DNA of 8,983 nt, from the NCBI GenBank assembly GCA_031177795.1, contig JAPSKG010000082.1, forward strand, positions 1 through 8,983, written 5' to 3'. Source of the stretch: Domibacillus sp. (GTDB lineage Bacteria; Bacillota; Bacilli; Bacillales; Domibacillaceae). Below the pieces are notes generated by a model that searched no databases, was not told where the DNA came from, and worked only from the letters and a program-made list of their open reading frames with translations. Shown here piece after piece: positions 6,611-8,983 of the stretch. The translations under genes were made by a program, and so were the position numbers. Within the stretch, counting starts at the first letter, position 1. Every line of letters starts with the position of its first letter.

Positions 6611-6634
6611 TCAAAAAATTGATCACGCTTTTTC
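6601..6634. terminator. bidirectional terminator shared by zur and yqfW
   Basis: A 14-bp perfect stem pairs AAAAGCGTGATCAA (6601-6614) with TTGATCACGCTTTT (6619-6632) around an AAAA loop; T residues run to 6633. The zur stop TGA (6608-6610) is in the left arm and the yqfW stop (6623-6625, reverse) in the right arm, leaving 12 bp between the genes. The symmetry lets it work on both strands. Confidence 0.92.
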
Positions 6635-7228
6635 AGCTTCTGTAAAAAAATCAGCTTCATTGGTTTTAAGCCAATTTTTCACCCATAAATTAGCTTCATA
6701 CCAGTTTTCAACACGTATAACGTTGTCAGGAACCGTTTCCTGGTTGTAAGGCGTATTAAAAAGCACAACCGGTATTTTCAGTTCTTCTGCAAGCATAACT
6801 GCATTATCATGCTTGTCTTCAAAAAAAACGTCAACCGCATGCCGTTTCGCAGCTTCTACTTTATTGTGTGACCCAATCAGTTCTAAATGATCAAAATAAA
6901 GTTGCTGCTCTTGAAACCATTTTTCGGTAACCTCTAACAAATGCTGACGCCGGGCACTGATAAACAATAAGTGAAAAGATTTTTGCCATTTAGCTAAAAC
7001 TTCGCCAGCTCCCTTAGCAAGAGGGGAAGCAGCGTAAATAGCAGGCTCTGTTTTATCAAACCAGTCACGCATTTTGTCAGGTGAAATATTTAAAGCTTCT
7101 GCAAGATCATATTTTTTAATGTCCTGCAAAGTAATATTTAAAGAAAACGCGTCATTAAGAAAAGGGACGAGGCTGGACGGACATGTAACTGTGCCGTCAA
7201 TATCAATACCAAAGCGTTTTTCCTTCAT
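6623..7228 (-). CDS. yqfW: putative 5'(3')-deoxyribonucleotidase-like HAD hydrolase (YqfW)
   Basis: A soluble HAD-superfamily phosphatase of about 201 residues. It has the catalytic DxD as GIDIDGT with nucleophile D9 and acid/base D11, motif II LFISAR (88-93, Ser91), a plausible motif III Lys near 113, and motif IV FEDKHDN (126-132). This pattern and length fit the NT5C-like nucleotidase family, whose members dephosphorylate (deoxy)nucleoside monophosphates; the actual substrate is unknown. I chose ATG 7228 because it begins the family-like N-terminus MKEKRFGIDIDGT. A GTG at 7237 is equally in frame and overlaps the ispG stop as GTGA; neither has a strong ribosome binding site, so translation is probably coupled to ispG. 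The gene ends in the terminator shared with zur. Co-transcription with ispG is likely. Confidence 0.85.
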   Translation of the reverse strand: MKEKRFGIDIDGTVTCPSSLVPFLNDAFSLNITLQDIKKYDLAEALNISPDKMRDWFDKTEPAIYAASPLAKGAGEVLAKWQKSFHLLFISARRQHLLEVTEKWFQEQQLYFDHLELIGSHNKVEAAKRHAVDVFFEDKHDNAVMLAEELKIPVVLFNTPYNQETVPDNVIRVENWYEANLWVKNWLKTNEADFFTEAEKA

Positions 7229-7233
7229 CAAAA

Positions 7234-8337
7234 TCACTGCTCAACCGGAAGCGCTTGTTTACGGTAATATTCTTCCGCAATCAAGTCAATTTCTTTTTTT
7301 AATTCTTCGACCATTGTTTCTTCCGGGACTTTACGAACGGTTTTTCCATGACGGAACAGCAGCCCTTCACCTCTGGCGCCAGCGATTCCAATGTCTGCTT
7401 CACGTGCTTCTCCCGGACCATTTACAGCGCAGCCAAGTACCGCTACTTTAATAGGTGCCTTAATAGTTGAAATATATTCTTCCACTTCGTTAGCAATAGC
7501 AATTAAGTCAATTTCAATTCGTCCACACGTTGGGCATGAAATAAGCGTTGCCGCATTGGCTGCAAGGCCGAATGACTTAAGAAGTTCACGAGCCACTTTC
7601 ACTTCTTCTACAGGATCGGCGCTTAGTGAAATGCGAAGTGTATTTCCAATCCCCTTGCTTAAAATAGCACCAAGACCGGCGGCGCTTTTTACTGTACCGG
7701 CAAAAAGAGTACCTGATTCTGTAATGCCAAGATGAAGAGGGTAATCAAAAGCTTTTGCTGCTTTTTCATATGCTTCAATGGCTAAATTAACATCAGATGC
7801 CTTCATAGAAACAATAATATCGTGAAAATCCAGATCTTCAAGAATTTTGATATGATGCAGCGCGCTTTCAACCATGCCGTCTGCGGTTGGATAACCGTAC
7901 TTTTCAAGGATTTTGCGTTCAAGGCTTCCGGCATTAACTCCGATACGAATAGGTATGCCTTTTGCTTTTGCTGCATTTACAACAGCTTCTACTTTTTCAC
8001 GGCGACCAATATTTCCGGGGTTGATGCGGATTTTATCTACACCAGCTTCAATTGCTTTTAAGGCAAGTTTATAGTCAAAATGAATATCAGCAACCAGAGG
8101 AATGTTAATGCGGCTTTTAATTGCTGCCAATGCGTCCGCCGCACGATCATCAGGAACAGCCACCCGGACAACCTGGCATCCAGCTTCCTCTAATCGGTTT
8201 ATTTCAGCAACGGTTGCTTCTACATCGTGTGTTTTTGTTGTAGTCATACTTTGGATAATTACTTGGTCATTGCCGCCAACGGTTAAATTTCCTACTTTGA
8301 CGGGACGGGTTTTCGTACGGTGGGTGATTTCACTCAA
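7234..8337 (-). CDS. ispG: 4-hydroxy-3-methylbut-2-en-1-yl diphosphate synthase (IspG/GcpE)
   Basis: Penultimate MEP-pathway enzyme: converts methylerythritol cyclodiphosphate (MEcPP) to HMBPP, the substrate of IspH, using a [4Fe-4S] cluster and reduced flavodoxin or ferredoxin. The 367-residue protein has an N-terminal TIM barrel with VIIQSMT (26-32), DIHFDY (84-89) and RINPGNIG (104-111), and a C-terminal cluster domain with C268 and C271 (SCPTCGR), C303 (LGCAVNGPGE) and the fourth ligand E310. It is the two-domain bacterial form, almost identical to the B. subtilis enzyme over long stretches as I remember it. The start is TTG 8337, since it yields the family N-terminus MSEITHRTKTRPVKVG and follows AAAGGAG (8348-8354) with a 10-nt spacer; no ATG is available nearby. 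The stop touches the start region of yqfW. Confidence 0.97.
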   Translation of the reverse strand: MSEITHRTKTRPVKVGNLTVGGNDQVIIQSMTTTKTHDVEATVAEINRLEEAGCQVVRVAVPDDRAADALAAIKSRINIPLVADIHFDYKLALKAIEAGVDKIRINPGNIGRREKVEAVVNAAKAKGIPIRIGVNAGSLERKILEKYGYPTADGMVESALHHIKILEDLDFHDIIVSMKASDVNLAIEAYEKAAKAFDYPLHLGITESGTLFAGTVKSAAGLGAILSKGIGNTLRISLSADPVEEVKVARELLKSFGLAANAATLISCPTCGRIEIDLIAIANEVEEYISTIKAPIKVAVLGCAVNGPGEAREADIGIAGARGEGLLFRHGKTVRKVPEETMVEELKKEIDLIAEEYYRKQALPVEQ

Positions 8338-8384
8338 GGGTGATTCGCTCCTTTAAAAATTAATCAAATACCAGCTCTTTCCCC

Positions 8385-8414
8385 ATTCTATCAGAGGAAA
8401 GCAGGTTCCGACAA
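8385..8414 (-). promoter_or_regulatory. candidate extended -10 promoter for ispG-yqfW
   Basis: On the - strand TAGAAT (8385-8390) is preceded by TGA (8391-8393), giving an extended -10. TTGTCG (8409-8414) lies 18 bp upstream as a 4-of-6 -35. The site is in the 86-bp gap after the DUF1189 gene and about 47 bp before ispG, which suggests ispG has its own promoter. Confidence 0.5.
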
Positions 8415-8423
8415 CAATTGCGT

Positions 8424-8960
8424 TTATTTTGGAAAGCCGGGGAAAAACCGTATCGATAAAACTAGCATGATAGAGGTGAGAACCCAATCTACCAAATAAT
8501 GAAAAGGCAGGGTAAAGTTGAATAGTTCCAGTATTATTGTTATTAAAGCAGGAAGTGTTAAAGCATACGCAGAAACGCGAAAAAGATGACGGAACTCTCC
8601 CCGTTTTTTTGCAAGCGCAAGTAAAATCAAACCAATGCATGCAAAAATACTTGCTTTTAAAAACAGTAAAAATGTTAAAAACAAGAAATACATTAAGAAA
8701 ACAACAGGAATCAAAATAAATCCATTTTCAGAAAAAAAATCATTGAACATTCCCAGTATGGGAAGTTTTTTTTCTATTACAAATTTTTCTGACGCATTGT
8801 TGCCTGCAAAATGTAAAGTGGTATAAAAAATGGTGGGAAAACACATTATGAGCGCAAGAATAAAAAGGTGTTGAATCGTTTTCCCAATTCCTTGAAACCG
8901 AAATGCAGCAATGTATTTTGGTGAATAAAGACTTTTAAAAAACTGTTTGAAAAAGGGCAT
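8424..8960 (-). CDS. short DUF1189-like membrane protein, function unknown
   Basis: A 178-residue integral membrane protein. The N-terminus (FFKQFFKSLYSP...FRFQGIGKTI) matches what I recall of the DUF1189 family of Firmicutes, as does the C-terminal part (SAYALTLPALI ... LVDWVLTSIMLVL). Predicted membrane segments lie near 28-50, 80-100, 101-117, 128-147 and 155-173. The family is usually around 250 residues, with an extracellular domain after the first membrane segment; here only about 28 residues (52-79) remain between the first two segments, so that domain seems nearly absent. The frame is intact and there is a normal ribosome binding site (AAAGGA, 8968-8973, 7-nt spacer) before ATG 8960, so it looks like a functional short form and not a pseudogene. 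It lies 86 bp upstream of ispG, as DUF1189 genes often do in Bacillaceae. Confidence 0.75.
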   Translation of the reverse strand: MPFFKQFFKSLYSPKYIAAFRFQGIGKTIQHLFILALIMCFPTIFYTTLHFAGNNASEKFVIEKKLPILGMFNDFFSENGFILIPVVFLMYFLFLTFLLFLKASIFACIGLILLALAKKRGEFRHLFRVSAYALTLPALITIILELFNFTLPFHYLVDWVLTSIMLVLSIRFFPGFPK

Positions 8961-8983
8961 GAAAAAATCCTTTCTGAAATAAA

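Noticed and set aside
7074..8356. Open frames on the + strand opposite yqfW and ispG (7074-7451, 7391-7735, 7822-8061, 8102-8356)
   Set aside because: ispG and yqfW have full sets of catalytic motifs on the - strand; these frames are shadows with no recognisable domains.
8353..8826. Small frames across the DUF1189 gene (8353-8640 on -, 8537-8719 and 8635-8826 on +)
   Set aside because: They overlap an intact membrane-protein frame with a good ribosome binding site, and their composition is not protein-like.
1..8983. CRISPR arrays, insertion sequences, tRNA/rRNA genes, riboswitches, phage or defence genes
   Set aside because: I saw no spaced direct repeats, transposase motifs, tRNA cloverleaf or leader-length untranslated regions; the gene-dense layout leaves gaps of at most about 140 bp.

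Overview
The window is about 9 kb of ordinary chromosomal backbone from a low-to-moderate GC Gram-positive bacterium of the family Bacillaceae. The genes, in the order yqfO / ispH-yqfQ / cshB-nfo / yqfT / zinc-transport genes and zur / yqfW-ispG, correspond to the yqf region of Bacillus subtilis and its relatives. The ribosome binding sites are strong AAAGGAG-type sites, two genes appear to start at TTG, and the promoters are of sigma-A type. I see no phage, IS element, CRISPR array, tRNA or rRNA, and no sign of recent gene transfer.

Layout. 1-400 (+): C-terminal end of a Nif3-like metal protein (YqfO), closed by a hairpin at 401-434 that can also terminate ispH from the other side. 436-1829 (-): ispH, with yqfQ upstream of it and a candidate promoter between them. 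1969-4202 (+): cshB (DEAD-box RNA helicase) followed 17 bp later by nfo (endonuclease IV). 4192-4458 (-): yqfT, whose 3' end overlaps nfo by 11 bp. 4459-4564: divergent intergenic region holding a sigma-A-like promoter and a probable Zur operator. 4565-6610 (+): zinc ABC transporter ATPase, its membrane permease, and the zinc repressor zur, as a tight three-gene operon. 6601-6632: a 14-bp perfect terminator stem built from the 3' ends of zur and yqfW. 6623-8337 (-): ispG followed by yqfW, overlapping or nearly so. 8424-8960 (-): a short DUF1189-type membrane protein upstream of ispG.

How the genes work together. The znuC-znuB-zur block forms a self-contained feedback loop: under zinc limitation Zur should leave its operator upstream of znuC, raising both the importer and its own repressor. 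No zinc-binding lipoprotein gene (znuA/adcA) is present, so that subunit must be encoded elsewhere. ispG and ispH encode the last two enzymes of the MEP isoprenoid pathway, both [4Fe-4S] enzymes; they lie on the same strand about 6 kb apart with their own candidate promoters. cshB and nfo pair an RNA helicase with a DNA-repair nuclease, probably as positional neighbours, not as a pathway.

I did not find an exciting undescribed system. The points most worth a second look are the unusually short DUF1189 protein, the asymmetric Zur operator, the hairpin inside yqfT that could act as the nfo terminator, and the terminator embedded in two converging coding ends.
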